This document shows, in pieces, positions 11,415 to 22,304 of a stretch of 64,000 nucleotides of DNA. Origin of the DNA: Umbelopsis isabellina (Eukaryota > Mucoromycota > Umbelopsidomycetes > Umbelopsidales > Umbelopsidaceae); assembly GCA_016758905.1 (NCBI GenBank), contig JAEPQZ010000001.1, positions 1,054,055-1,118,054 on the forward strand, given 5' to 3'. The notes below the pieces were generated by a model. The model was given only the letters and a program-made list of their open reading frames with translations. It was not told the DNA's origin and ran no database searches. Position numbers and translations under genes: made by a program. Each line of letters starts with the position of its first letter. Position 1 is the first letter of the stretch.

Positions 11415-12545
11415 TTAAACTCGAGGTTTGAAATCGTTGGCATGGTCTCTAAAGAATTGTTCAACGGTTTTGCATGGACGTTTAGCCAGCATTTCAGCGT
11501 GAGGAGAGTATGTACTGCCTTGATTGGTTTGAATATAGTCCAAATAGTCAAGATAGGTTTGAACTTGCGTGCCTGGAATGACCACAATTAGTAAAACCCG
11601 GTTTGACAATACAAAATCATATAAGCAAGTTTGTCTTACCATTGGGTGCAGCAAATACCCTGGACTTGTAGTTGTAGTTTGCCAATTCGTCATTATATAT
11701 CTGAGTTCGTTCGCGCTTGACACGAGCGTCGAACCAGATGTCTCGACCAATTTCATTCAGATAGTATGACATATCCATACGCCGAACTTGCTGGTATAGC
11801 AGCTTATCGTAACCTGTTGTTTTGGCAAGCAAGTTCACAAGGTCCTTGCCACTAACATGTTTTGGTCCAGTCAATGTATAGACTTGGCCAACATGTTCAG
11901 CATCCAATTGTGATCGAATTTCACCGTTGTCAAGCACAAGGTTATCGACAATTTGACAGACGTCCTCCAAATCAATTGGGCACAGGTTCACATCGGCGCT
12001 GATACTCATTGGTAACGCCTTGTATCGTTCAATGTAACTTGACCACAGGTGAAAGTTTTGATTGATCCAGTCTGGCCTGTCATTGATAGCTGTAAGTATG
12101 ATAATGTGTGCTTCTTATGGATTCATTTCCACCCATACCTTAGGATAACATAGTCCATGTCAGTCTCAAACATTTCTTCTTCAATTTCACTGAACTCCTT
12201 TAGTGTTTGGTGAGAAGATGAGATCGCTCCCATATGTGAGACTACGATGATACTCTTGACACCAGATTTGTTGGCTCTTTGTATAAGTTTTTTGCAAAAT
12301 CCAACTCGTTGGTCTTCAAATCCAATGGCTAGGACAATGTGCTGAACTCCACGAACGGCATTTGCTAAACTATTTTCATTGTTGTAGTCAATTTCAACCA
12401 TTTGGGCACCTTGGCGTTCAAAATTGTAGCACATCGATTTGTCTTGGTACGTCAATCGCAATTGTTTGCGAATATGTGGTTGATGCATCATGTGTGAGGC
12501 AACACTATGTCCTAACCATTGGTCAACAGAAGTGATGAGAATCAT
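11415..12545 (-). CDS. NmrA-like NAD(P)-binding Rossmann-fold protein
   Basis: ATG 12545, stop TAA 11415-11417. Exon 1 gives MILITSVDQWLGHSVASHM, then VQHIVLAIGF, VKSIIVVSHMGA and DYVILR; the intron closes at ATGACAG to give VILRPDWINQNFHLW, the typical NmrA/HSCARG 'ILRP.xxxNF' segment. The rest gives the DLEDVCQIVDNLV and HVGQVYTLTGPKHVSGKDLVNLLAKTTG-type C-terminal segments. NmrA-like proteins are atypical short-chain dehydrogenase relatives that usually sense or bind NAD(P). The expected glycine-rich TGATGxxG turn is replaced by TSVDQWLG, with only one glycine, so dinucleotide binding may be altered. Neighbours give no functional hint. Substrate or role is unknown. Confidence 0.75.
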
Positions 12546-13010
12546 TGCAATCAGCAGTCAGTTGTCAACTCTAATGAACGAATAAAGATGAAGAATTGAT
12601 TATACGTTTTGTTCATCACCGAAATGTTTGTGGAGCATTTTATATCAATTGATCGCCGTCGAGAGGAGTGTCTGAGCATTAGTCGGAAATTACAAAGGCT
12701 TGGAGAAACAAACGAACCAGCAAGCGTATGACAAACTACGATTTCAGGCACGTTGCTTTTTTTTCGTTTGTTTTTGTTTCTCTTGTTCCATCGTAAATAA
12801 AGCTTGTAGTCTGGAAAATTATCTTCCCTCAAATAATCTGTCGAGAAAGTACAAATAAGGCAACAAAAAAAAGAAAATGGCCACAGGGTAAATATTTTAC
12901 TGTATCAACCACACAATATATATTGCGTTTTTAACCAACATCAAAATACATTGATACAAGCAGTAAGAACGTGGATCAAAGTAACTATCATTATACGAGA
13001 GTAACAACCA
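12546..13010. other. intergenic region, promoter side of NmrA-like gene
   Basis: About 465 bp between the NmrA-like start and the DDAH stop, both on the minus strand. A 93-codon minus-strand frame here is Lys/Asn/Arg-rich and looks spurious. A-rich tracts are present. No other feature is seen. Confidence 0.45.
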
Positions 13011-14050
13011 TCAAGGAATCAGTACAGAGCAGCAGGTCAAAGCGCCATCCGCTTTAATTAGTTCGCTCATATCCAATGCCTCAAATTTATATCCTCTCTT
13101 GCTAAGCTCTTCATTTAAGATCTTTTCGCTCTCAGGGAAGTTTTTCTGAATGACGACAAAGTCGGGACCAAGAGCCAAGATATTTGCAGGTACCTGATCA
13201 GGTACTTCGATAGCATTGTAGTTAATTCCACTCTTTTCTTTCATTTCCTTCAGCAGAGCCTTTCCCGCCTGAGCCGAGCAGACAACCAGAGTGTCAACGT
13301 TAAGAGGTGATACGAGGCACTTTAGGTGAAGAGTTTCCGAGTTTTGCAGAGTATCCAATATCACTACTTTGCATGCACCAATGAAAGCCTAGTTTAGGAA
13401 ATTTTCGGTTAGATATTTTTTTTTCCACTTAGTATTATTTTTCTCACCCATGTCATACCTTCTGGAGCACATCGGCGCCTTGACGGTTAGTCCGAGCAGA
13501 TAAGCCTACGTACAGATGGTCTCCAATCAACATACAGTCTCCGCCATCCACAGTAGCTGTTTCATCTTGAGAACTCATATGCACAATTGTCTTGATGCTT
13601 GAAACCTAGTAGAACACGTCAGAGTTTGAAGCTTCCCGAATCTCGGTAAAGAAACAAAATCATGGAAATGAATGCGATATCTTACCTTCTGCAAGGCTTG
13701 CTCAATTCCCTGGATCTCCTTTTGTCGAGACGTGTGCCCGAGTCGGTTAAGGACTGCAGTTTCTTTGACAACTACACAAGTATCTTCGACAAAGCAGCAA
13801 TCTGGTGCAACAGCAACTGTATAAACGATTGAACTTTGACAACCCAACAAGGAAAGACATACTCACCGGGATGGCCTTCATCTGCTGGAACCTCAATGAG
13901 CTGGTTTACATGCTTTTTCAGAACCTCAACATAAGCTTCATGCTGCTTTAAGGCCAAGGAAATATCAATTGGAGAGGCTGTGTTGTCTACTGCAGTTACA
14001 CAGGCCTCAAACGATCTCGGTAGCTCACGGCAAATAGCGTACTCTAACAT
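13011..14050 (-). CDS. N(G),N(G)-dimethylarginine dimethylaminohydrolase (DDAH)
   Basis: The frame from ATG 14048-14050 gives MLEYAICRELPRSFEAC, aligning with the start of animal DDAH. Later exons give LIEVPADEGHPGE then PDCCFVEDTCVVV (substrate-binding FVED segment), ETAVLNRLGHTSRQKE, DETATVDGGDCMLIGDHLYVGLSARTN, SETLHLKCLVSPLN with the catalytic histidine, and ADGALTCCSVLIP with the catalytic cysteine just before the stop. DDAH hydrolyses asymmetric dimethylarginine to citrulline and dimethylamine in the cytosol, clearing the product of methylated-protein turnover. All catalytic residues are seen. A further ATG at 14131-14133 heads a possible upstream exon, but I could not splice it in frame without a weak junction. 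Divergent from the plus-strand gene at 14219. Confidence 0.92.
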
Positions 14051-14218
14051 GTCAAGGAGTGATAGAAGGTAGAGGAAGGCGAGTGCTCATCATACTTTAA
14101 AGTGCGTGACACTGATAATGGAACGACAGTCATTGTGTGACTGAATTTAGATAAGGTTTCCGCTTGAAGGAAAAATTTACAAACTCCACATACCCAGGTT
14201 CTTACTTTTTATGGCGAC

Positions 14219-14833
14219 ATGTCAAAACTGTCAGACATTCATCTGGCTAAAGCCGACTCACTATGCCATGACTGGTTGACGGCACAGAATTCAACGATTG
14301 CATTGCTGTCATCCATCGCAAATATATTACAGCAGCGATCTGCTACCGTACAATCGTCTAGCTCGCTCATCCCTGAAGACACAAAGTCCGCGTTACTTTA
14401 TAAACAGACAGTAATGATCGAAGAAAGTCTGGCAAACTTCAAAAGCACTTGCGCGAGATTTCGTACGATTGTGAAGCAAATGGCAGCATTGGAGAATGAA
14501 GCAGCCAAGAATGCAACGTACAACTTGCAAGAACCCGAGATTTCAAATCGGCCAAATACCAGTGCAGCTTTGATTGCTGTCGCTACCATATCTGAATACC
14601 AGGTTTCAATTTTCATCTCACAGATATACAGCATGTATGACCAAGAATGCAAATACAAAACCACATTGAGCAATCAATTATACCAGCAACCTCGTTTGGA
14701 CGTCAATACCGTTAACGATCTGCTTAGCTTATGGAGTTCTCAATCAAAGTTAGATTTCTCGGTTGAACGTGATATGGCTGAACGATATGCACTATATAAG
14801 AAAGTGAAAAAGGTTGTGGAGGCGAAAGATTAA
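14219..14833 (+). CDS. Small alpha-helical protein, possibly AIRIM/C1orf109-like (CK2S family)
   Basis: Intronless 204-codon frame, ATG 14219, TAA 14831-14833, with Leu/Ser/Gln-rich helices throughout. No catalytic motif, signal peptide or membrane segment is seen. Features recalling human C1orf109/AIRIM are an N-terminal WxxAxxxxxxLLSSIANILQQ segment and a mid-protein segment ending IYSMYDQECKYKTTLSNQL, comparable in position to the human helix ending HYRKSYLKRKYLLSSI. AIRIM works with an AAA ATPase in releasing a shuttling factor from pre-60S ribosomes. That assignment is inference from remembered sequence and weak; a lineage-specific protein is the alternative. It is divergent from DDAH (168 bp between starts) and converges on ELP2 with only 95 bp between stops. 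Confidence 0.6.
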   Translation: MSKLSDIHLAKADSLCHDWLTAQNSTIALLSSIANILQQRSATVQSSSSLIPEDTKSALLYKQTVMIEESLANFKSTCARFRTIVKQMAALENEAAKNATYNLQEPEISNRPNTSAALIAVATISEYQVSIFISQIYSMYDQECKYKTTLSNQLYQQPRLDVNTVNDLLSLWSSQSKLDFSVERDMAERYALYKKVKKVVEAKD

Positions 14834-14928
14834 TGTTGGCTTTATTATTGTTCTCTTTCCATTTTTTTTTTCTTTCTTTTTGTATTTGATCCATATATTG
14901 TAAATATATAAACGGCATACCCTAATAT

Positions 14929-17900
14929 CTAATAATCAACTTGAAAGATTCTGACTGCATGGTCATCACCAGCCGAGGCAAATTGTAGACTGTTAGGTGT
15001 TTCTAAGATTTGATTTGCCCAGGCAATTGCATTGACAACGCCAATATGGCAAAGACTGATCAGGTGATAATTGGTAGTCAGTAAATAGTGCGTTGTTGTC
15101 ATCGTGAAACGTCTCAAAAATACATACTCTTTGTCAAGGGCAGTGGCCATTTGCCACTCTCCAGTTGATCCTTGCTGTGACTCCAGCAATTGAATATTGC
15201 CATCCTCCAAGCCAGCAGCAAGCACGTACCTAATTGAAATGGGTGTCAACTTATTTCTGTCGGTTCTACGATGTTAACTTTAAATAGACTTACTTTTCGT
15301 TGATCAAGCAAGGGGCAAAATCAACCGCTGTGATCGCAGCCGCACATTTAATGGTAGAAACGCACACCCAGTTATTCTTGTCAGCAGCTTTTTGCCAAAC
15401 TTTGATCTGAAATAATCAAACTATATCAGATGTTTGGACCTTCTTCGATCATATCCTGATATTCCACTTACCGTTTTATCTCTGGATGCAGTGGCAAATA
15501 GCGTATCATCATGACTCCAGCTACAGTCCCAGATGATGCGAGCATGTGCTTTGGCTTGGCTAGCTAGCTGATAGGTATATCCTACATCACTCTGGTCTTC
15601 CACCTTCTCGTAGATAGACCACAATCGATCACGGGAAACAGAAAGTAGGTACTTGTCATCATGAGAAAATTTGAGCTTGGTAACAGTAAGCGAATGGCCC
15701 TCCAAACTTTTATCTAGCTCATTCCATGTTTTGGCATCGAACAGTCGAATCACGGCGTGCTCTGGAGTAGATGCCTATAAATGTGATCTTGGTCAGACGA
15801 ATGTTCCATTAATTATCACTTTGACATGTCACTGACCTTGCATGATGAGGCAATTAATCGTCCATCGTGCGTGCCACGAACGCAACGTATTTCGTAACCA
15901 TGGCCGTATCTAGTGACCAAACGTCGGTCAGCTTGGATGGCTTAGTATCCTTTTCTCTTATTGTAATACTTACAGTTTTTCTACTTCGGGCCACAAAGTA
16001 TGTTGCATCAAGTGTTCCTCAAAAGGAGGATGTTCAAGTGTTTGTAATAATGATGTGGGAGTTGCACTGGGGTGCGCATAACTCTGAAGTCCAGCGTATT
16101 CATCCTCGTCCCCATTTGCGTTAGTGGATCCGTCGCCTGCGAAAGATCTCAATCAGCAATTGAACTCACTAAGTACAGCTATAAGGGATCAATTTACCTT
16201 CAAATACAGCCTTGTTGGATAAACCAAGTGCAGGAAGATTAGCACCAACTGGTCTGGACTCCTATTGGTATAACATAAAAGACTGTTGTAAGTAATTATG
16301 ATATATATATGCACAGATTCTATGGTATGTATACCTACCAATTGAGCTAACAGTTCCTTGTGATCAGTCAACGTTGCAAGACTCTCTATAAAGGTTTTTG
16401 GAGCATCAAAAATACGCATGACCTATAGGGGAAGATGGTTACTACTGAGGGTAAAACCACATTTGCTATAAGGAGCCCATGCTCACCTTCTCGTCGGCGC
16501 CAGAAACATATCGCCACTTATCAATGAAGGAAACACATTGCATATCATATCCATGAATTTGAGATCTACCCATCTCATGCCATGTACTGATTTTGTCGTC
16601 ACCGATTATTCGATTCCATGGAGCAAATACGCGGCATGTTTGGTCCAAACTTGCTGAGACTACAAACAAGCTTTGTGGATCCCACACAAGACTTTCTACT
16701 GAGCCAAAATGCCCACTGATGGCTACTTTTGGAACCCAATGATTCAAATCTGGAAAAGACAGTGTTGTATGTTAAAGACCGTGATGATATACTTCACAAC
16801 CGCTCATAAACAAGTAAAAGTGCAAATTATGCTATATACCTTCATCGGAGGAGATGTTTTGCCACAAATGAAATGACCCATTAGATCCATGGGCAATAAT
16901 ATGCTTGCCATCAGGACCAAAAAGTCCACCATAGAAACCAAGCGTATTACCACCAATCTCACCAACTCGCACTTCGTTTATCCAAACACCAGTATCGGGA
17001 TCTGGTCGCCATATCATCATTGACTTGTCACTTGAAGCTGATAGAATTCTCATGGGTTGGTGAATTTTGACCTGACCATGTTCATCTATTACAAAATATC
17101 ATGGCAATTAGTTGAGTTATACCGCAAGTAACATCAATGTCTCAATTGCAAGATACCTTTGATTGCAATGGGTCGCTGCCAGCAGACACTATATACCCAA
17201 TCATCGTGACCCATTAGCAGAGCCTCAAACATGATTGAATAACGCTTCTTTACTGCTGCTTCTTTATCGTATACATCAAAAAGATGTGCCTTAGTACTCA
17301 ACTGCATGCTTTCACCAGTCCTATGGAAATTCAAAAGTTGGAATATATAAGTACAATGACTTCAGCAGCTGATACATAGTTGTCACCAATGGTGTACATA
17401 CTTAACACTTTCTTCCAAAGCTTCAAGCATGTCTTTTGTCAGTGTACTCCCGTCTCCATTAGGTGCCGCAGGCTCTGCCTTGATTGCTGGGTGATTTGAG
17501 GAATCTTCAGGCGACACTTTCCAAAGACGGATATATTTATCTTGCGAGCCACTTGCCAAAATCAAATCATTTCGGCGAAGTGTGTGATTGAAAGCTTTGG
17601 ACGTTGCGTCTTCTGAACCTTCTGTGTATGTTGCAAATTGAAGTGATCTGATCCAGTTGTCGTGGCCAGGCAAAGCAAGAGATTTTGTAAAAGAGTTGGA
17701 GTCTGCTTGATAAATATATATAGAAATCTTTTTATCGGTGTTTCCAGTTGCCAGAATCGGTACTGAGAAGAATATAGAGTTAAAGCGAAAGCTTATGATC
17801 TTAGCGGCTGTAATGAGACGAGCTAATGGTGCACTTACTGGTCGTTCCTGGAAGGTAGGACAGGGCTAGTGCAGTTGGATATTTCACACCACAATCTATA

Positions 17901-18648
17901 GTTTGAATGCATTCGACGTTGTCTAGTCCAAATTTTAGATTAATATTGGTACGCAAACTACGCTGTATCTTAAGGCGGCTGTATACCTGTATTTTCGTCC
18001 TGAATGCTGCGTCTCCATATTTTGATGGTGCCATCGCCTGATCCGGTAGCAACTAAATCGCCTTCGGAGCTATCAATCGACAAAGATCTCATACAGGCCA
18101 AAGTATCGATTGCAGCGGTATGGCCCGTCAAGATTGCACTATTGGTCCACTGAAATAGTTCCAATGTTAGTCGTTCCTGTCAGATGCTAAGAAACGCTCT
18201 CATATCCATGTCGCTGTACCTTTCCCAAAGAATTCAATTTCCATATCTTAGCAGTTTTGTCTGCAGAGCCAGTGATGAGAGCGACATTTGTTTGTTCCAA
18301 TCCGTCTCCTATGGGGCATATTCTTATTAGACCAACTACAAACAATAAGAATGATCAAAGGTCTCCTCTCGCTCATTACCTCTATTGATGAACTCTACGC
18401 AGTTTACTCTATCTTTATGACCAGGAAGTGTAGCTACTACTCCTCGAGTGTTTTTGTCCTGCAATCAATGAGTCAGCTTTAGCTTCATATGAAACAAGCA
18501 TACTCTATATAGTGTCACATACCAGTGGATTATAGATCGCTACCAGTGAATTAGCTCCATAGGCAACTGTCCCGTTCAAACCCCAAGCAGCAGCTTGGGT
18601 GATCTTGTTGCAGCCAATGCTAATGTACTCGGCAGAGATGGCTACCAT
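14929..18648 (-). CDS. ELP2: Elongator complex subunit 2 (ELP2), WD40 double propeller
   Basis: ATG 18646-18648 (MVAISAEYISIGCNKIT), TAG 14929-14931, more than ten short introns. Conserved Elp2 blocks appear in order: LTGHTAAIDTLACM, VATGSGDGTIKIW, GHDNWIRSLQFA, LASGSQDKYIRLWK, GHDDWVYSVCWQ, LSASSDKSMMIWRPD, VRVGEIGGNTLGFYGG, ISGHFGSVESLVWDP, DQTCRVFAPWNR, RSQIHGYDMQCVSF, VSGADEKVMRIFDAPKTF, EHLMQHTLWPEVEKLYGHG, HSLTVTKLKFSHDDKYLLSVSRDR, RIIWDCSWSHDD and a final SAGDDHAVRIFQVDY. The Elongator complex makes the cm5/mcm5 modification of wobble uridine in tRNA; Elp2 is the double-propeller scaffold. Length matches the family (about 800 residues). Both propellers look intact. Confidence 0.96.
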
Positions 18649-19041
18649 GTTGCTACGTGAGGACTTAAAAGCTTGAGCTTTACTGCTTGACAGGCAATGC
18701 TGGATGGACTTTTTTTGAGAGAAAAATCACGAGAGTGTGACTGTTTTGATCTCCACCTTTCGGCTCCCAGCCTAATGGTACAACGACCACACTACATCAG
18801 ATAATGGTTCTTAGTCAAACCTGTCGAACAAAATAAATAACATTGACCGCTGCATAATCCATGAGATATACTATGTTTTGCGCATCACTTCCGCCAATAT
18901 ATATAAGCATCATTGGGTACAGTGAACATGAACTGGTTTGTTTATTGATTGATCATCTAAATGGATCTGGCTAACCAGGTTTCCATCATCAGCCATGGGA
19001 CAAAAGCAAACGAATGAGAAAACAGATTACAATAGAGACGT
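18649..19041. other. intergenic region between ELP2 and GCV3
   Basis: About 390 bp upstream of ELP2 and downstream of GCV3 (both minus). Contains a TATATATAAG string near 18899. No frame or RNA gene of note. Confidence 0.45.
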
Positions 19042-19728
19042 TTAATGGTCCTCAGCGCTCTCGCAGTGGGTCTTGTATTGCTCTTCGTTCAAGAGACCTT
19101 CCAATTCAGATGACTCGTTCATCTGGACCTTTGCGAGCCAGCCTACATGAAGCATGAACAATGAGTTTCACCCTTTGATCCCAATGTATCAATGTACTTA
19201 AGAATTAAATGAAAACTTACCGTTCTCTTCAGGGCTGCTGTTAATCAAACCAGGTTCTGAATCCAAAGCTTCGTTGGCTTCAATGATATCACCAGAGACA
19301 GGGGAGAAGATATCGGAGGCAGCCTTGACAGACTCGACAGCACCAAGTTGCTCTATATATGAGATTGAGTCTTTGATCTATCTTTTAGATTTGTCATATG
19401 AATTTTTAATGTTTACCTCCTTTCTGGATAGCTTGACCTGGGGATGGGATCTCGACGAAAACGACGTCTCCGAGACTCTTTTGGGCATAGTCGGTGATAC
19501 CAATGGTACCGACATTGTCCTCAACAGAAATCCACTCATGCTCTTTGGTGTATCGCTTGGCTACGATGAAGTAAATAACGTGTTAGTTTGGTTCAGAGAT
19601 ATCAGCCCCACCCTTAGCCGGCTTATCAAATAGTACTTACTGGCGAGAGCACGAGTGAACTGGAATGGAGCAACACGAGCAGGAGTGTAAGCACGAACGA
19701 AGCGAGAAGTAAATGTTCTAAGAGACAT
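19042..19728 (-). CDS. GCV3: Glycine cleavage system H protein (mitochondrial)
   Basis: ATG 19726-19728 begins an Arg/Ser/Thr-rich presequence ([19 protein letters not shown]) typical of mitochondrial import. After an intron, the mature part gives [42 protein letters not shown], then [18 protein letters not shown] with the lipoyl-lysine, [23 protein letters not shown] and a final ESAEDH (TAA 19042-19044). H protein carries the aminomethyl group between the P, T and L proteins in mitochondrial glycine breakdown, via lipoate on the Lys in ESVKA. All signature residues are present and length is normal. Minus strand, alone. An upstream in-frame Met exists but lies in a Lys-rich stretch unlike a presequence. 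Confidence 0.96.
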
Positions 19729-20763
19729 GATGTTGAAAAGAGGAAGATGCAGTGGGAACAAGTTTTTGTTTGACGGGTGTCTCGTCTTTTTTACTTTTTT
19801 TTTAGGGGCTTCCACCGAGTCAAGACAATGCTTGCTCACCTTATACTCTTACCGCGGTCACGTGTAAATGTTGTAGCCTAGTTATTAATCGCGATTTGTA
19901 GCATAGTGGCTGCAATACATAACTTGTTTAAATTAGATATCTAATAATGTTGACTTGCTCAAGAAAATCCGCTCGTAGTGAGCTCTTGTTGCTTGTTTTG
20001 CTTGGTAGTCTTTGTCCGAAGGAATGGGTGCAACGGATAATTTAAAAGCCAGCAAGTAATGCGCCGATAGAAAGAGAAGAGAAAAATAATAAATAATAAA
20101 ATTTCACGCTGGTATCCAGTGAGATTCATGAACCTGGCTAATATTGAGGTTATTGGGGTTGCTGCATATGCAGATGTGAGATGCAACGAATTATCGGGCT
20201 TGCTGCCTTATTTGAAAAGATAAGCTACATTTGCATGGTGGTGTGGAGCACGACATATAAAACCTAGCGGCTCTATCTAAGCTTCATTTAGTATATTGGC
20301 CAATAGATTGCTTGGTTCTTGCATGGTGAAGGCAGCATAGATGCTTTACCAAGGAGAAGTCGCAACCTTCCGTGATAGCTTGTGTATATATTGATGAAAT
20401 CATCTTGTTCGATTTGCATTTAAGGTAGAATATCGTAGCAAGCATCCGATTTGACTGGAAGGCGCATGCACTTCCGGATGCCTGGGGTATTCAGACAAAT
20501 AGTATAGTAAAATAATCATCGATTTAGCATCCTACACACTTCTCAGAGCAGTTGAGCATGTAGATGAGAACTTTTGAGATTGTTACGATCGAGTTGACAC
20601 CTTAAAGAAATATCAGTATATGCAGCTTCCGGTCGTCAATACATTTTTAGTTTCATGTCACCTCCACAGCTAGAAGGTTGGTACTGCGGACGTTGAAATT
20701 GAGCAAGATCTTAATCCTTCATTCATAGTCTTAAACCGTCAGAACCTGCTGCTAACTTTATAA
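19729..20763. other. 1.0-kb divergent intergenic region between GCV3 and the SLC25A46-like gene
   Basis: Promoter space for both neighbours. Only short frames are present (the largest, 75 codons on minus near 19959-20186, lacks any recognisable feature). No tRNA or repeat is visible. An upstream 5' UTR exon of the carrier gene could lie here. Confidence 0.45.
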
Positions 20764-22182
20764 ATGACGGTGACAGCATATCTATGCCGACTCACTCTGG
20801 GTAGAAATGCCTTAGCTGATCAGCAAGAGCGAAACTCCTCAGAGACTGCTGAAGAAAATAGACATGCCCTGGAACTTCGTAGCGAGGTTGAAAGATCCGA
20901 AGCCGAGGTTCTGGCTACAGTGGGATTCTACAACGCACCTGATATTCAGCAAGGTAGATTCGCTAGGTTGTATCTGCAACTGAGAGATATAAGTTATTAA
21001 TTTTTGAACTCGTACATAGAAGCATCGGAAAACTTTGCTGGATTCTCTCTAGCTGTTGGTGCTATGGTTAGCAACTATGTGCTTTGTTTTCCATTCGTTG
21101 TAGCTAGGCACCGAAGACAGACAATACCCTCTATGTTCTATAAACGAAAAGATAGTCCTATAGATACTATGGACTATCTTGTTAGGCTTCAAAATAGAGA
21201 AGGATGGAAAGCTTTGTATCCTGGCTTTGGACTAGGACTACTCGCTCAAGGTTTTGCTGTTACGTATGAGAGCGCGCTCAATATGATTCTTTCTCGCACA
21301 ATCAACAAAACATCGCCCGGTGGATCATTAGTCACACAAGTCACCCAATTGACCGCTGCAAAGGTTCTGGAACTAGCGGTATATATTCCCCTACATCCAA
21401 TATACCGGAGTGCGCTCATAATGCGAACGCAAACTCAGTCACCGACCAGTCGAAGAGTCATCACATCTTATAGAGGATTCTGGCGATCGTGTAAAACCGA
21501 ATTGTATCGATTCCTCAACTACAGGACAGTGACTAAACCTAATCAACTGCCATTGGTATCCGTATTTGTACCATCCTGTCTCCTCAGCATCATCTCCGAA
21601 AAGTTACTTACCATCATATACAAGTATTTAAATCGCCTAATAACAAAACCAAAGTCTACAGAAAAGCGCAGCAATCGACGAAACCAACGTAGACAAAGAC
21701 CAACAACACTGCGGCATTCGCTTTCTCGAGATTTGTTGGAAACGCCAACATCGTCGCCGGCAGAAGACACTGCGTTGCGGGACACCAAGTCCAAACGACT
21801 TGCTGATGAGACTACATTGTACTCTTTCTATCCGGAAATTGTATGTGGAATAGCCAGTAGCATCTTAACACGGGCAATTGTATACCCAGCCGAAACCATT
21901 GTGTTTCGCTTAATGCTACAAGGCAGTGGGGTCCTAATCCAAGATACAACTTACACTGGTTTCTGGGATTGTCTAATCACTATCGTCAAAGAAGAGGGCT
22001 GTTGGAACGGGTTATATGCAGGCGTAGGGTCTTGGTTAGCAGAAGTGGCGTTGGGATATGTTATTTTAGAATCTTCATGGATAGCTTTGAAGCTGACTAA
22101 GTGGCGTTTACAAAGAAAACATGATAGAGAGGTAGAGATGGAGTGGAGAAATCGAAAAGCGACAATTCGAAATGAAATCTGA
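20764..22182 (+). CDS. SLC25A46/Ugo1-like mitochondrial outer-membrane carrier homologue
   Basis: Two exons: 20764-20953 and 21020-22182, joined across a 66-bp intron (CAAG|GTAGAT ... CATAG|AA) that restores the frame to DIQQEASENFAGFSLAVGAMVSNYVLCFPFVV. Matches to metazoan SLC25A46 include the FAGFxxGxxxxxVLxxPxxV helix, LVRLQNREGWKALYPGFGLGLLAQG, VFVPSCLLSII and YPEIVCGIASSILTRAIVYPAETIVFRLMLQG with the surviving carrier Px(D/E)xxxxR/K-like motif, followed by DCLITIVKEEGCWNGLYAGVG. These proteins sit in the mitochondrial outer membrane and act in fusion and lipid traffic rather than transport. Between the carrier repeats is a basic, Arg/Asn/Gln-rich insert (KRSNRRNQRRQR). The N-terminal 60 residues are acidic and soluble. 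A non-annotated upstream exon cannot be excluded. Confidence 0.8.
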
Positions 22183-22304
22183 CATGTTATAATGTGGTTT
22201 ACTTTTTTTGTTGCTTTTTATTGTATATCCAGATCAAACATGAAGATTATAAAAATAAAAAAGGGAGAAAATAAAAGCATTTTGCATGTTCATTCTACTA
22301 GAAC

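Noticed and set aside
14131-14133. Upstream ATG as DDAH start with an extra first exon
   Set aside because: The exon ending AAA|GTATGA cannot be joined in frame to the conserved YAICREL segment except by a weak alternative junction.
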